This document shows, piece by piece, positions 1 to 8,965 of a stretch of 64,000 nt of DNA (its first letter is position 1; every line of letters begins with the position of its first letter). The DNA is from an uncultured Tissierellia bacterium (lineage in GTDB: Bacteria; Bacillota; Clostridia; Tissierellales; Peptoniphilaceae). The stretch lies in the NCBI GenBank assembly GCA_947253765.1, contig CAMYAK010000007.1, positions 14,891-78,890 of the forward strand, given 5' to 3'. The notes under the pieces were generated by a model, which saw only the letters and a list, made by a program, of their open reading frames with translations, had not been told where the DNA came from and ran no database searches. The translations under genes were made by a program, and so were the position numbers.

Positions 1-1065
1 CCGACTAAAAGAGGTGTGTTATTAAATTTAATAAAAAACAAATATTCAACCAGGGTAGAACTTGCAAAGCAGTTAGACGTTACTACAGCTGCAATGACCA
101 ATATATCAAAGGAACTCATTGATAATGATATTTTGGTTGAGAGTGGAGAGATACAGGATGGGAAGGTCGGAAGGCGGCAGAAAAGATTAACGCTGTCATC
201 AAGCGCTTTTTATTCGATAGGTTTGGAAATTACCCTGACTGATGCAAGGCTTATATTTATCAATGCCAAATTAAGTATTATTTTTGAAAAAACGTGGTCA
301 TTTGAAATTTTTGATGAAAATATTTTAAACTCAATAATAGAAGTAATAAACAAAGTATGCTTAAAAATTGATCGGTCAAAAATTTTGGGAGTAGGTTTGC
401 TATTACAAGGAGCTGTCAAGAATGGAGGCTCTATTAGTATGCCTATTAAAGACATAAAGCAAAAACTAGTATTTTCAACTAATCAGGAAGTTTTCATCTG
501 TAACAATATTAGAGGGCTTGCTATTGTTGAGAGTTTTTTGGAAAAGAGTACGGATAATTTTCTGCTTGTAAAATATGGTCCGGGAATTGGTGGAGTTATT
601 TCTGTAAATGGAAATGTTCTTGAAGGTAAACACAATAAAGCCGGTGAGATAGGCCATATTGAGTGGAACCCCAACTCTAAATATACTTGCCCGATTTGTC
701 ATAAAATAGGATGTTTGGAAAGTGAAATTCATTTTAGAAATTTAAATTCTCCAATATCATATACAAATGAGAATAATTCTGTTAAAAAAAAGAAAGAAAT
801 TTTAAAAAATAATCAAAATTTATTAAATAAATATATTTTCGAATTAGGAAAAGCAATTTCTTTTGCAGTGGAACTTGTCGATCCGGATTCACTTATAATT
901 GCGGGTTTGGTATTTACGGATGATGTGTTTTATAAACAATTAGTTAGTGTGGTAACAAAATTCACAAACAGCATTACTGAGTCTGATATACGAAGAATAG
1001 AGAATTATGAGGAAAAGGCATCAAAGGCTTCTGCTATAGTTGTGCTATCAGAAAAATTAAAATAA
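1..1065 (+). CDS. ROK-family transcriptional regulator (5' end off the window)
   Basis: The reading frame is open to the left edge (codons for P-T-K-R-G precede the first possible GTG at 16), so the true start lies outside and the gene is 5'-partial. The N-terminal part is a winged helix of the NagC/XylR kind (RVELAKQLDVTTAAMTNISKEL). It is followed by a ROK sugar-kinase-like domain with the GPGIGG loop and the ROK zinc motif GH...CPICHKIGCLE at about 655-720, where the three Cys and the His bind zinc. Such proteins repress sugar catabolic genes and release DNA on binding a sugar. The target is not visible here. The ribokinase-like catalytic role is unlikely because the HTH is present. The gene is AT-rich, like the rest of the left 20 kb. 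Confidence 0.85.
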   Translation, partial: PTKRGVLLNLIKNKYSTRVELAKQLDVTTAAMTNISKELIDNDILVESGEIQDGKVGRRQKRLTLSSSAFYSIGLEITLTDARLIFINAKLSIIFEKTWSFEIFDENILNSIIEVINKVCLKIDRSKILGVGLLLQGAVKNGGSISMPIKDIKQKLVFSTNQEVFICNNIRGLAIVESFLEKSTDNFLLVKYGPGIGGVISVNGNVLEGKHNKAGEIGHIEWNPNSKYTCPICHKIGCLESEIHFRNLNSPISYTNENNSVKKKKEILKNNQNLLNKYIFELGKAISFAVELVDPDSLIIAGLVFTDDVFYKQLVSVVTKFTNSITESDIRRIENYEEKASKASAIVVLSEKLK

Positions 1066-1429
1066 AAATATTATTACTGTATTTTTGTATATCATTAGTT
1101 TTTCTGGCGATTGTTGGATTATTAAATTTCAAATTTAAAAATAACTTTTTATATTGTAATTATTTTAAAATTTTTAATGGAAGTTATGTTTTTATTAATT
1201 TATTTTTGAAAGTAAAAAATTTAAATATATAAGCCCATCAATCAAGTATAAAATCAAGAATATAAATATAATAATATATTTTCATAAATAATTAATATTC
1301 AATATTAGTTCTTAGCCATAGTAAATTAGCAAAACTATTAATTTGCAATTCATAGCCAAATAAGTTAAATAGCATCATAGAAATGTTTTTTCATATTCTA
1401 TAATATGTGGAAAAAACAGATGGAGTTAA
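1066..1429. other. gene-free AT-rich gap
   Basis: About 360 bases between the ROK gene and the IS256 target duplication. It is very AT-rich with stops in all frames. I looked on the minus strand for the remainder of the CRP-like fragment interrupted at 2785 and found only short broken frames, no recognisable HTH. No clear terminator follows the ROK stop. Confidence 0.5.
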
Positions 1430-1437
1430 ATCAATCT

Positions 1438-2783
1438 GATAGTGTCAAGATATGTTCGCAAAAATCTTCGGACTCACGTCAGAATGATTAAGCGACTTCC
1501 TTTGGTAACAAGGCTGACATCGACTCCTCTTTGATATATGCCCTGGATGATGACCAGTCTTCGGAGTATTCCATCAGATAGGCTGTCACCAGTCTGACAT
1601 ACGAGGGCTCATTCGGGAAGATTCCGATCACGCTGGTACGCCGCCGGATCTCACGATTCAGCCGTTCTATCATGTTGCTGGACGAGATTTTTCTCTTGTC
1701 CAGATCGGGGTAGCTATAAAATACAAGTGAATCTTCAAGACCGTCCTCAAGACACTTTATTGCCTGTGGATATCTGGATTCATATTTTGCCATTAGGGCA
1801 TTGGCACGTTCGCGTGCAACTTTATCATCCGGAGCCAGCCAAATGGATTTTAACTCGGAAGCAAATGATTTCTTCTGCTTCTGAGGAATATGCGCCAGAA
1901 TGTTCCGCATAAAGTGGACTTTGCAGCGCTGCCAGGATGCGCCCGGGAAGCAATGCTTTACCGCAGAAACAAGCCCTTTGTTCGCATCGCTGATGATCAG
2001 CTTTGGCGTCGGAAGGCCACGGCCCTTCAGGCGGTAGAAAACGCTCTTATAGGATTCCAGCGATTCTTCCGCCATCGGTTCAACAGCAAGAACATCACGT
2101 TTTCCGTATTCATCTACACCACAGACAACGATGATCGCTTCACTGACGACATATCCGTCGATTCGGACATCCTCGTAGAGAGCATCTGTCCAAAGAATCG
2201 GATAATGATGCAAGCTCAATGCTCGATTTCGGAAATGATCAACCTGTTCGTTAAGACCCTTTGTCATCTCGCTGACCTGAGATCTGGAGACACCTTCGAT
2301 TCAGAGCTGTTTTGCGAGACGCTCAATCTTGCGGGTCGATACACCGTTGACATATGCTTCCTGAACGACCTGTACAAGTGCCGCTTCACTGCGCTTGTAA
2401 GCGTTCACGAAGAACGGGATGTAGCCGCCCTGGCGGACCTTTGGAACCATAAGATACATCGTTCCGAGACGAGTATCCAGGCGTCTTGGGCGATAACCAG
2501 AGCGATAGCCGGATCTTTCATCGGATCGTTCACTCTTGTTGGCATTCAGCTTTGAGGTGACCTCGGCTTCCATCATTTGTTTGCAAAGCCATTCCGGCAT
2601 ACTGAGCATGGGGTCTGACTGATTCATAAAACTGAATAGTAAAGTGGAAAGATTTGTGTTACTCTGTTTTTGAGCCATCGAGAGTTCTCCTTTGTAGTTA
2701 TTTGTTTCGTCGCAAATCATTCTACATGAGCCTCGATGGCTTTTCCATTGCCTATTCAGTTTTTGCGAACACTATTGTACTCT
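1438..2783 (-). mobile_element. IS256-family insertion sequence
   Basis: The element is bounded by an 8-bp direct repeat ATCAATCT at 1430-1437 and 2784-2791, the target-site length expected of IS256. Imperfect terminal inverted repeats share GTTCGCAAAAA about 16-26 bp in from each end (1454-1464 and the complement at 2760-2770) plus AG-GT at the tips. Inside is one transposase frame on the minus strand, broken by a stop. The preserved target duplication suggests a fairly recent insertion, while the internal stop suggests this copy no longer moves itself. Confidence 0.85.
1488..2720 (-). pseudogene. IS256-family transposase with one in-frame TGA
   Basis: Mutator/IS256 DDE transposase read as two pieces, 2720-2301 (N-terminal, 139 aa) and 2267-1488 (259 aa), in the same frame. 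The only interruption is a TGA at 2303-2301, between ERLAKQL and IEGVSRSQVSEM, where relatives normally have Gly (GGA to TGA is one change). Restored, it would be about 410 aa, the normal family size. The catalytic region is otherwise intact: an Asp in the IIVVCGVDEYG segment, Asp in ISDANKGL, and Glu in RLNREIRRR. It is best read as a nonsense-mutated copy. Selenocysteine recoding is unlikely because no SECIS-like hairpin was recognised and Sec would be unexpected at that Gly. Confidence 0.85.
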
Positions 2784-2784
2784 A

Positions 2785-3021
2785 TCAATCTATTGGTTTA
2801 TTATTTTGAATTAAATAAATACTGCCATTTTCAAAAGCATTGACAATTTTTATCGTACCGGTGCAAAGAATCCCAAAATAGTCTATCTGTTCATCTTTAT
2901 CATGAATAACCTCACCCATTTTAAACAAGCGTACATAAAGCTTAGGTTTCAACCATTCTAGCATCATTTCATATATATAATTAAATTCTTTTGAAATTTT
3001 TAATAATTCAGTAATAGACAT
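2785..3021 (-). pseudogene. CRP/FNR-like effector-domain fragment next to the IS
   Basis: A 78-residue frame that reads like the first third of a cyclic-nucleotide-binding-type regulator (MGEVIHDKDEQIDYFGILCTGTIKIVNAF, the start of the cupin jelly roll). It ends exactly at the IS256 target duplication, whereas complete family members are about 220 aa with a C-terminal helix-turn-helix. Deleting the IS and one copy of the 8-bp repeat still gives a stop at the same codon. The gene was therefore probably already broken before the insertion. It has an AT-rich neighbourhood and no clear partner. Confidence 0.55.
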
Positions 3022-3063
3022 TCTAAATCACCATCGTTGAAAGCATATATATTGACACAAATA

Positions 3064-3089
3064 GGCTCTAAAATAAATGGTGTTGGTGG
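3064..3089. repeat. solo MITE end (ISL3-like terminal repeat)
   Basis: A 26-bp copy of the terminal repeat found at the right end of the 23.4 kb MITE (complement of 23928-23953), beginning GGCTCTAAAATAAATGG. It is followed by a GATCAG/CTGATC stem-loop resembling the sequence inside that MITE end. No partner end or target duplication was found, so it is a relic, or the left part of a composite with the 3195-3339 copy. Confidence 0.6.
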
Positions 3090-3194
3090 ACGGCTGATCA
3101 GAAAATGATCAGCCGGTCTTCCGACACTTTTTTAATACAAAAAAAAGACATGAAGACCATTTCGCATTACAATAGTTTCGACAAAAAAAATAAA

Positions 3195-3339
3195 GGTTCT
3201 AAAATAAATGGTGTTGGTGCATAGGTAAATTGTCATTTCTAAGGATTTAAAAAGGCCACCTAATCCCAAGGGTTCGGCAGCCTTTAAAGCTATTTGTTTG
3301 GTTTGTTAAATATGCACCAAATCTATTTGACAAAGAGCC
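3195..3339 (-). mobile_element. 145-bp MITE with ISL3-like ends and internal terminator
   Basis: Terminal inverted repeats are at 3195-3219 (GGTTCTAAAATAAATGG...) and 3314-3339 (complement GGCTCTTTGTCAAAT...). It has no coding capacity and an internal hairpin at 3250-3287. It aligns along its length with the left part of the 23.4 kb MITE. Its GGCTCTTTGTC end lies one base after the stop of the aldolase gene that ends at 3341. No convincing target duplication is visible (flanks AAAATAAA and ATTATTTT), so its boundaries are less certain than for the 23.4 kb copy. Confidence 0.7.
3250..3287 (-). terminator. intrinsic terminator inside the MITE
   Basis: On the minus strand a GGCTGCC...GGTGGCC stem is followed by CTTTTTAAA. 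It lies about 55 bases downstream of the aldolase stop at 3341 and would end the operon read from 7845. The same hairpin recurs in the MITE copies at 13.9-14.2 kb and 23.4 kb. Confidence 0.7.
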
Positions 3340-3340
3340 A

Positions 3341-3985
3341 TTATTTTTGTCTATAGTCTCCAAACTTTCCTAATACGTATTCTAAATCATTATCCGATAA
3401 ACATATTTTTTTTCCTGCTAGTAAAGAGTAATAATATATTTGGGCTAAAAACTCTACTTGTTGTGCAGTATCAAGAGTATACGATATATTTGGACCGCAG
3501 CATAATAGTCCGTGGTTGCCTAATAAACATGCGTTATATTCTTCTCCCATAGCCTCATACGCCGCCTCAGCTAGTTCATAAGTTCCGAATTGTACGTAAG
3601 GGATACAGGGAACCTTTCTTCCTGAATATGCAATAACATAATGTATCGGTTCTATAGGCTCATGCATACAAGCCAGGGTTGTAGCAAAGGTTGAGTGTGT
3701 ATGAATAACAGCCCTAACATCTTTCCTTTTCTTATACATAATCCTATGCATATCGTATTCACTTGATGGTTTAGCATTACCATCAATAATTTCACCATCA
3801 AGTGTCATAACTACAACATTGTCGGTATCAATTTTAAAATAATCCATTCCCGATGGAGAAATTGCCATTAGATTTTCTTCTGGATTATAAATTGAAATGT
3901 TGCCAAAAGTTCCAACAGTAATGCCAAGATCTATCATTTTTTTTCCGTACTCAATTACCAGTTCTCTTTCCTTCTCGAGTATCAT
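3341..3985 (-). CDS. class II aldolase / L-ribulose-5-phosphate 4-epimerase-like enzyme
   Basis: A 214-aa class II aldolase/adducin-family protein. Zinc ligands are visible as HTHS and GNHG, with a GNIS phosphate-binding motif near the N-terminus and the SPSGMDY motif after it. These enzymes cleave or epimerise sugar phosphates such as fuculose-1-P or ribulose-5-P through an enediolate. I start it at the ATG at 3985, preceded by GAAGGAG seven bases upstream, rather than at an upstream codon without a ribosome site. It is last in a run of six same-strand genes (HPr, IIA, IIB, IIC, dehydrogenase, this). Substrate is unknown; it is one of two such aldolases in the cluster. Confidence 0.85.
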   Translation of the reverse strand: MILEKERELVIEYGKKMIDLGITVGTFGNISIYNPEENLMAISPSGMDYFKIDTDNVVVMTLDGEIIDGNAKPSSEYDMHRIMYKKRKDVRAVIHTHSTFATTLACMHEPIEPIHYVIAYSGRKVPCIPYVQFGTYELAEAAYEAMGEEYNACLLGNHGLLCCGPNISYTLDTAQQVEFLAQIYYYSLLAGKKICLSDNDLEYVLGKFGDYRQK

Positions 3986-4007
3986 TTTTACTCCTTCGCT
4001 AAATAAA

Positions 4008-5102
4008 CTATAGAACACTCGTATCTAACTCATTAAAGTTTACTATTCTCTCTTTTGCATCATTTAAAATTATTTTTTCTAATTCTTTTATTAGTAAATA
4101 TGGAGAGTTCTTAATAGCATCTTCTGTAGTTCCTGCGATATGTGGTGTTAATATTAGATTATCAGGTTTAATTTTATCGTTATCGAAAATAAATGGTTCT
4201 TTTTCGAAAACATCTAAGGCTGCGCCAGCGAGCTTGTTTTTAACTAAAGCTTCAAATAAAGCCTCCTGATCTATTAAACCGCCTCTAGCAGTATTTATTA
4301 AATATGCTTTTGGCTTCATAAGTGATATAAGATTATTATCAATTATGTTTTTTGTATTTGGCGTCAGCCTTAGATGAACTGATAAAATATCAGACTCTGC
4401 AAATAATTCTTCTTTCGTGTCACAAACTGTAATATTTTCTATTGAGTTTGCTTTTAAGCGGTCTTTGTCTAAAAAAGGATCCCATACAAGTATATTTGAG
4501 CAAAATGGCTGAAGTCTTTTCGCCATTTCAATTCCTATATTTCCCATACCTAAAAGACCAATTTTAGAATTTTGAAGAGTTTTGATTTCACCTTTGTTAT
4601 TAAAAGTATTAATCCACTTGCCTTGCATCATATAGTAGCTAGCTGCACCGATGTTCCTCGTCAGTGAAAGCATTAACCCAATAGTAAATTCTGCCACAGG
4701 TATAGCATTCCTTATGACATTTATAACCGGTATATTTCTCATGTTACATGCATTGATATCAATGTTCTCTAAACCTCCTCTTGTTGTTAAAATCAACTTC
4801 AATTTTTGCGCTTTAGAGATGAGTTCTTTAGATATAGGTGCAAAGTGAACCATTAATATTTCACAATCTTTTAAATACTTGTTAAGTTCCAAAGGATAAC
4901 TATCCGCTTCAGGACCATTTTTTTCTATATTAAGCTGTCGCGCTGCCCAATCATCTTTATTAACCGCTCCCCAATAAACACTATTTACAGAATTTATTTT
5001 CAGAGATGAGCCCTTAATAGCATTGAGCATAGTCTCACTTTTGACATAATAATCTTCGATTAATACAAAATTCATCGGTGTTTTTGTTAAATATTTCAAC
5101 AT
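4008..5102 (-). CDS. D-isomer-specific 2-hydroxyacid dehydrogenase
   Basis: A 364-aa protein of the SerA/D-2-hydroxyacid dehydrogenase family. The NAD-binding fold shows GLLGMGNIG then VWDPF, with the active-site region NTARGGLIDQEAL and the catalytic His in LTPHIAG. It lies between the PTS IIC gene (5213) and the aldolase (3985), 22 bases from the latter, so probably in the same transcript. The family oxidises or reduces 2-hydroxy/2-keto acids. Together with two aldolases this hints that the cluster handles a sugar acid or yields a keto-acid intermediate, but nothing in the sequence fixes the substrate. The start at ATG 5102 has a GGAGA site about 12 bases upstream. Confidence 0.85.
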   Translation of the reverse strand: MLKYLTKTPMNFVLIEDYYVKSETMLNAIKGSSLKINSVNSVYWGAVNKDDWAARQLNIEKNGPEADSYPLELNKYLKDCEILMVHFAPISKELISKAQKLKLILTTRGGLENIDINACNMRNIPVINVIRNAIPVAEFTIGLMLSLTRNIGAASYYMMQGKWINTFNNKGEIKTLQNSKIGLLGMGNIGIEMAKRLQPFCSNILVWDPFLDKDRLKANSIENITVCDTKEELFAESDILSVHLRLTPNTKNIIDNNLISLMKPKAYLINTARGGLIDQEALFEALVKNKLAGAALDVFEKEPFIFDNDKIKPDNLILTPHIAGTTEDAIKNSPYLLIKELEKIILNDAKERIVNFNELDTSVL

Positions 5103-5212
5103 AATAATCTTCAGTCTCCTAATCGGATAGTTTTTTCCTCATAAATGCTATCAAAAGCATTCATCATACAATAGCACCTAATTAACTTGCAAATATACAT
5201 TAGGTTATGAAT

Positions 5213-6619
5213 TTATGCTATTCCTCTAACTGTCTCTTCATTATTTTCCAATGCTGTATAGATTTTTTGTCTATTCTTCTTAAATAAGAAGTATGCTACA
5301 AAATACACGGCAATTGCTAAACCAATATAAATTGGATTCTTAGATAAACAAATATAGAACAGCAAAATCATAAATGGGTGTGCCATGATGCCAAAACTCA
5401 TAACATATACTGCTACACTTGGCAATTCAAAGCCGGCAGCCACTGCAATTTCTGTAAATGCGGGGGCTAAAATTGAACATAAAACCATCCCGATGCTAAA
5501 CCATATTGTTCCCATTACCATCGATTTAACCACATTGCCATGTGATACTGCAACGAAAACTTCTACCATATATGGTAATGCAACTAAATCCGCCATTGGT
5601 AACATTCTATTTCCTGGTAAAATGAATGAAATGGCTAAAATTATCGGCATCAAAAGCACGCCTGTTGTCAGTGTGTTTGGTTCACCGTAACCTGCTGCAT
5701 CATTAACAGATAGATACCACTCTCTTCCTTCACCACTTTTTTCAGCTTTTTTTCTAAATGCTTCTGTTAATGAAGTAAATGCTGAAGCAAAAATTCCTCC
5801 AACTTTAGGAAATACAGCCATAACAGATGCTGTAGCTACAGCTACGCCTGTAACAGTTCCCCAACCCTCTAAAGTATTTAGCCTTCCAAACTCTCCTATA
5901 ATTCCGATAATAAAACCGACCACCAGTCCAATAAACATCGGTTCGCCAAAAATGCCAAACTTCTTCTGAATATCATGGGAATTAACTTTGATCTTATTAA
6001 AGCCTAATTTTCCTAATAACCAGTTCATCAATATCGCAAACGGAACTGCCTCAAGGTGATGTGGTGCTGTCATACAACAATTTGGATATTGGTAATAGTT
6101 GGACCAACGTTTTGCAACAACCTCGCTAAAAAGCAATATGTATAGAAGTTGCAGAATCATACAAATTAAAGCTAATGCCATGCTCTTAGTCAATGCAAAG
6201 ATCAATGAACCCCATACCATAAATGAGTAATTGTTCCATAGATCGGAAGCCATGAAAACATCTGTCCATTTAACCAAAAATAGAACTAATTGTATGACTA
6301 AAGCAATACCTATAAAAACTACTCCAACTGTTGTCGAATACGCAATAACTGATACTGATTGCCAGCCGGTATCCAAAATCGGAAGATCAACTCCAGCGTT
6401 TGTAACCATATCGTTTACTACCGGAGCAATAATATTGCCAAAACTATTAATTACAAGGCTGAATCCTGTTAGACCAACTGCACATAAAAGAGCAGACCTA
6501 AAAGCTTTTTGCCTGGTTACCCCGGCGATCCTTGAAATTATGAATAGAATTATTGGTATAAAAACAGAAGCCCCAAAAGTTGAAAATATTTTACTAAGAG
6601 TATTTAAAAATTCTGTCAT
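5213..6619 (-). CDS. PTS system galactitol-type permease, EIIC
   Basis: A 468-aa polytopic membrane protein of the galactitol (Gat) EIIC family with about a dozen hydrophobic segments, starting MTEFLNTLSKIFSTFG. It forms the membrane channel that takes up a polyol or sugar while IIB phosphorylates it. It lies downstream of the matching IIB and IIA genes, with a good AGGGGAG site. The length is normal for the family. Galactitol, pentitols and other polyols are all known substrates of this family, and the specificity cannot be read from sequence. Confidence 0.88.
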   Translation of the reverse strand: MTEFLNTLSKIFSTFGASVFIPIILFIISRIAGVTRQKAFRSALLCAVGLTGFSLVINSFGNIIAPVVNDMVTNAGVDLPILDTGWQSVSVIAYSTTVGVVFIGIALVIQLVLFLVKWTDVFMASDLWNNYSFMVWGSLIFALTKSMALALICMILQLLYILLFSEVVAKRWSNYYQYPNCCMTAPHHLEAVPFAILMNWLLGKLGFNKIKVNSHDIQKKFGIFGEPMFIGLVVGFIIGIIGEFGRLNTLEGWGTVTGVAVATASVMAVFPKVGGIFASAFTSLTEAFRKKAEKSGEGREWYLSVNDAAGYGEPNTLTTGVLLMPIILAISFILPGNRMLPMADLVALPYMVEVFVAVSHGNVVKSMVMGTIWFSIGMVLCSILAPAFTEIAVAAGFELPSVAVYVMSFGIMAHPFMILLFYICLSKNPIYIGLAIAVYFVAYFLFKKNRQKIYTALENNEETVRGIA

Positions 6620-6700
6620 TTTTATTTCTCCCCTTATTTTAAAATTGTTCTACATTATTGATAATTTAGTTCAATTGCAATAATCATCAACTACTTAAGA

Positions 6701-7000
6701 TTATTTATGCTCTTCTAATATTTTTAGACATTCATCAATAATTTTGTCTTCCCCCATACCGGTTAAAAGTCCAACTGCATTGACTTTTGGAATGCCATAA
6801 TCTTCATATACAGGGGAGACACATGCAATCAGTGCGAAATCACCTGAAGATAACGTTGTTTCTAACGATATTGGGCTACATTCAACTGCCTCAACATTGT
6901 AACCATTTTCACCAAGAACCTCTGTTAGTTTATTAGCTGCCATAGCAGAACTGACAGTTCCTGAACCACACACACAGCAGATTTTAATTTTTTTACTCAT
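6701..7000 (-). CDS. PTS galactitol-type EIIB
   Basis: A 99-aa cytosolic phosphocarrier. The phosphorylated cysteine should be Cys11 in the CVCGSGTVSS P-loop near the N-terminus, as in GatB. It passes phosphate from IIA (7117-7572) to the sugar moving through IIC (5213-6619). It is preceded by TAGGAGG. Length and motif are typical. Confidence 0.9.
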   Translation of the reverse strand: MSKKIKICCVCGSGTVSSAMAANKLTEVLGENGYNVEAVECSPISLETTLSSGDFALIACVSPVYEDYGIPKVNAVGLLTGMGEDKIIDECLKILEEHK

Positions 7001-7116
7001 TTTGTCCTCCTAAATAAATACATGTGTTTCTTTCGAAACACTTTACTAATCAACTTATTAATACCTCCCCTCTATTAATTCTCTTTATCATATATTTGTA
7101 ATAATTTATTTTATGT

Positions 7117-7572
7117 TTAACCTATATATTTCATTGCAACACTAAATAAAGCTTCTTTATCTTGAGCTGATTTAAACTCCTCTACGGCTTCCTTATTTGT
7201 AAATACAGACATAACATTTTTTAACGTTTCCACCTGATCATCAGGATTTTTAATAGCCATCATAAATATAAGCTCTGCTTTTACTTCTGTGTCGGGATCT
7301 CCCATATGCTTGAAAATAACCGGATTTGAGAGTTTTGCAATACATACAGCCGGAACTATTACATGATCTCCTGTTGTATGCGGCATAGCAATATTCATAT
7401 CTTCAAGTATTAAGCCTGTCGGATAAACTTTTTCTCGTTTTATCACTTCTTCTATATAAGTTTCTTTTACATAGCCGCCTTTATATAGCAGTTCTCCAAC
7501 TTTTAATATTGCTTCTTTGTAGTCATTGGCTTGTAGATCAGTAATAACTAAATCTTTATAGCAAGATCTCAT
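7117..7572 (-). CDS. PTS fructose/galactitol-type EIIA
   Basis: A 151-aa PtsN/GatA-like EIIA domain protein with the phospho-accepting His65 in the MPHTTGDH motif. It takes phosphate from HPr and gives it to IIB. It begins 12 bases after the dedicated HPr gene, so the two are co-translated from one transcript. A nitrogen-regulatory PtsN role is less likely because it is embedded with IIB and IIC of the same class. Confidence 0.88.
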   Translation of the reverse strand: MRSCYKDLVITDLQANDYKEAILKVGELLYKGGYVKETYIEEVIKREKVYPTGLILEDMNIAMPHTTGDHVIVPAVCIAKLSNPVIFKHMGDPDTEVKAELIFMMAIKNPDDQVETLKNVMSVFTNKEAVEEFKSAQDKEALFSVAMKYIG

Positions 7573-7584
7573 ATGATTCTCCTT

Positions 7585-7845
7585 TTAATCAGTTAGTCCT
7601 TTAATAAACTGTATGAGTTCTTTCCCAACTGAATCTTCATTTTCCCCTGAAACTTGTATTTCAATTTCCGTACCTTTAGTTAGACCTGCAGATAATATTG
7701 TAATTATGCTTTTTGGATTAATAGTTTTACCATTTCCAATTATTTTAATTTCCTCGCTATATTTTTTACAAAAATTTGTAAGCTCTGAAGCCGGTCTAGC
7801 ATGTAAACCTGTCTTATTTCTAATAACTACTTTTTCACTAAACAT
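7585..7845 (-). CDS. HPr-family phosphocarrier dedicated to the galactitol-type PTS
   Basis: An 86-aa HPr with His15 in TGLHARPAS (phosphorylated by Enzyme I) and a serine at position 46 (NPKSIITI) where HPr kinase acts in Firmicutes. It is the first gene of the PTS operon, directly before IIA. No Enzyme I gene lies in the window, so phosphate must come from a ptsI elsewhere. Whether this is the cell's main HPr or a cluster-specific one cannot be told; its place suggests the latter. An AAGGAGG site precedes the start. Confidence 0.9.
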   Translation of the reverse strand: MFSEKVVIRNKTGLHARPASELTNFCKKYSEEIKIIGNGKTINPKSIITILSAGLTKGTEIEIQVSGENEDSVGKELIQFIKGLTD

Positions 7846-7935
7846 TTTTCCTCCTTAATATGTATTATTTTCTCAATCAATTTTTTTAATTAATTTCAGA
7901 GATTTAGTTATTTGTTTACTAAATTTCACTATTAT

Positions 7936-7964
7936 GTTATGTTGTATGTTGTAAAACTTAACAA
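7936..7964. promoter_or_regulatory. candidate SorC-type operator between divergent PTS operon and regulator
   Basis: The gap between the HPr gene (minus) and the regulator (plus) holds GTTATGTTG at 7936-7944, repeated as TATGTTG, and the imperfect palindrome TTGTAAAACTTAACAA at 7949-7964. The 9-mer recurs exactly at 10194-10202 upstream of the dehydrogenase gene. Binding by the adjacent SorC regulator is inferred. Confidence 0.4.
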
Positions 7965-7995
7965 AAGCATTTTGTAACTATTGGAGGATACGATA

Positions 7996-8949
7996 ATGAA
8001 TCAAGAAGATCAGCTTTTAATTAGAGCAGCTCGACTGTACTATGAAGAAAACATTAATCAGAGCGACTTAGCTAAGATCCTTGATATATCTCGTCCAACC
8101 GTTTCAAGATTGCTTAAACGTGCAAAAGATAAAGGTATCGTTAAAATTATTGTCTCCGACCCTATAGAGAAAAACCATTTTCTTTCAAAAAAACTAAGGT
8201 CCCTACTAGATCTAAAAGATCTTGTTGTAGTATCTGGAATCTATGACTATCATAAAGCTTTAGAACGCTGTTGCATCGCCTCTATCCAATTTCTCGAAAC
8301 TCTATTACAAGATAATCTGAAAATTGGAATTACGTGGGGTTATGTTTCCGATCTAATCTGTCAATATATTCCTACACTAAACTATAAAAATATCTCAATA
8401 ATACAGCTCGTGGGTTGCTTGGGCACCAATAAACCCAGTTATGATTCTTCTCGCCTTGCAATAAAAATGGCTAATAAGCTAAACGGAAAATACTTTAACA
8501 TGTACTCCCCTATTTACGTACATAATAAGATGGTACGCGATTATCTTATTAAAGAACCATCTATTAATGAAACTCTTAGTATGGCTGAAAGTGTAGACAT
8601 TGTATTAAGCGGTATAGGAAGTACTAATTGTTCCTCCACAATATATAAAGCCGGATACTGGGATGACTCATATTTAGATTATTTGAAATTTAATGGTGCC
8701 GTTGGACATTTACTCGGTAGGCCTTTTAATAGTAATGGAGCACCCATAGACATGGGTAATCGCTACATTATTGGCGCTCCATTAAAAACTATGCAAAACG
8801 CAAATTTCTCCATAGGCATTTCTGTCTCTAAAGAAAAAGCTGAAAGCACATTAGCAGCGGTTTTAGGGCGCTATATAAACGTACTTATCATAGATGAAGC
8901 ATTAGCCTTAAAATTACTCAACCTTATAAATTGTAGAGGCAAGTCATAA
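7996..8949 (+). CDS. SorC/DeoR-family sugar-binding transcriptional regulator
   Basis: A 317-aa regulator. The N-terminal helix-turn-helix (NQSDLAKILDISRPTVSRLLKRAKDKG, split by position about 20-47) is followed by the SorC sugar-phosphate-binding domain (GITWGYV, VLSGIGS segments). I start at ATG 7996, eight bases after GGAGG, rather than at the TTG 7981 inside the ribosome site. It is transcribed away from the HPr-PTS operon and converges with the dehydrogenase gene 17 bases past its stop. By family, it senses a phosphorylated intermediate of the imported sugar. Confidence 0.88.
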   Translation: MNQEDQLLIRAARLYYEENINQSDLAKILDISRPTVSRLLKRAKDKGIVKIIVSDPIEKNHFLSKKLRSLLDLKDLVVVSGIYDYHKALERCCIASIQFLETLLQDNLKIGITWGYVSDLICQYIPTLNYKNISIIQLVGCLGTNKPSYDSSRLAIKMANKLNGKYFNMYSPIYVHNKMVRDYLIKEPSINETLSMAESVDIVLSGIGSTNCSSTIYKAGYWDDSYLDYLKFNGAVGHLLGRPFNSNGAPIDMGNRYIIGAPLKTMQNANFSIGISVSKEKAESTLAAVLGRYINVLIIDEALALKLLNLINCRGKS

Positions 8950-8965
8950 ACATACACCACATATC

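Noticed and set aside
2301..2303. In-frame TGA in the transposase as a selenocysteine codon, given selD in the window
   Set aside because: The position is a Gly in relatives, no SECIS-like hairpin was recognised after it, and no Sec insertion genes are in the window; a point mutation is simpler.
1890..2555. Plus-strand 221-aa open frame inside the IS256 element
   Set aside because: It is antisense to the transposase, has no family resemblance and mirrors the transposase's codon pattern.
3187..3347. Target duplication for the 145-bp MITE
   Set aside because: The flanks AAAATAAA and ATTATTTT do not match directly, so I do not claim a duplication for this copy.
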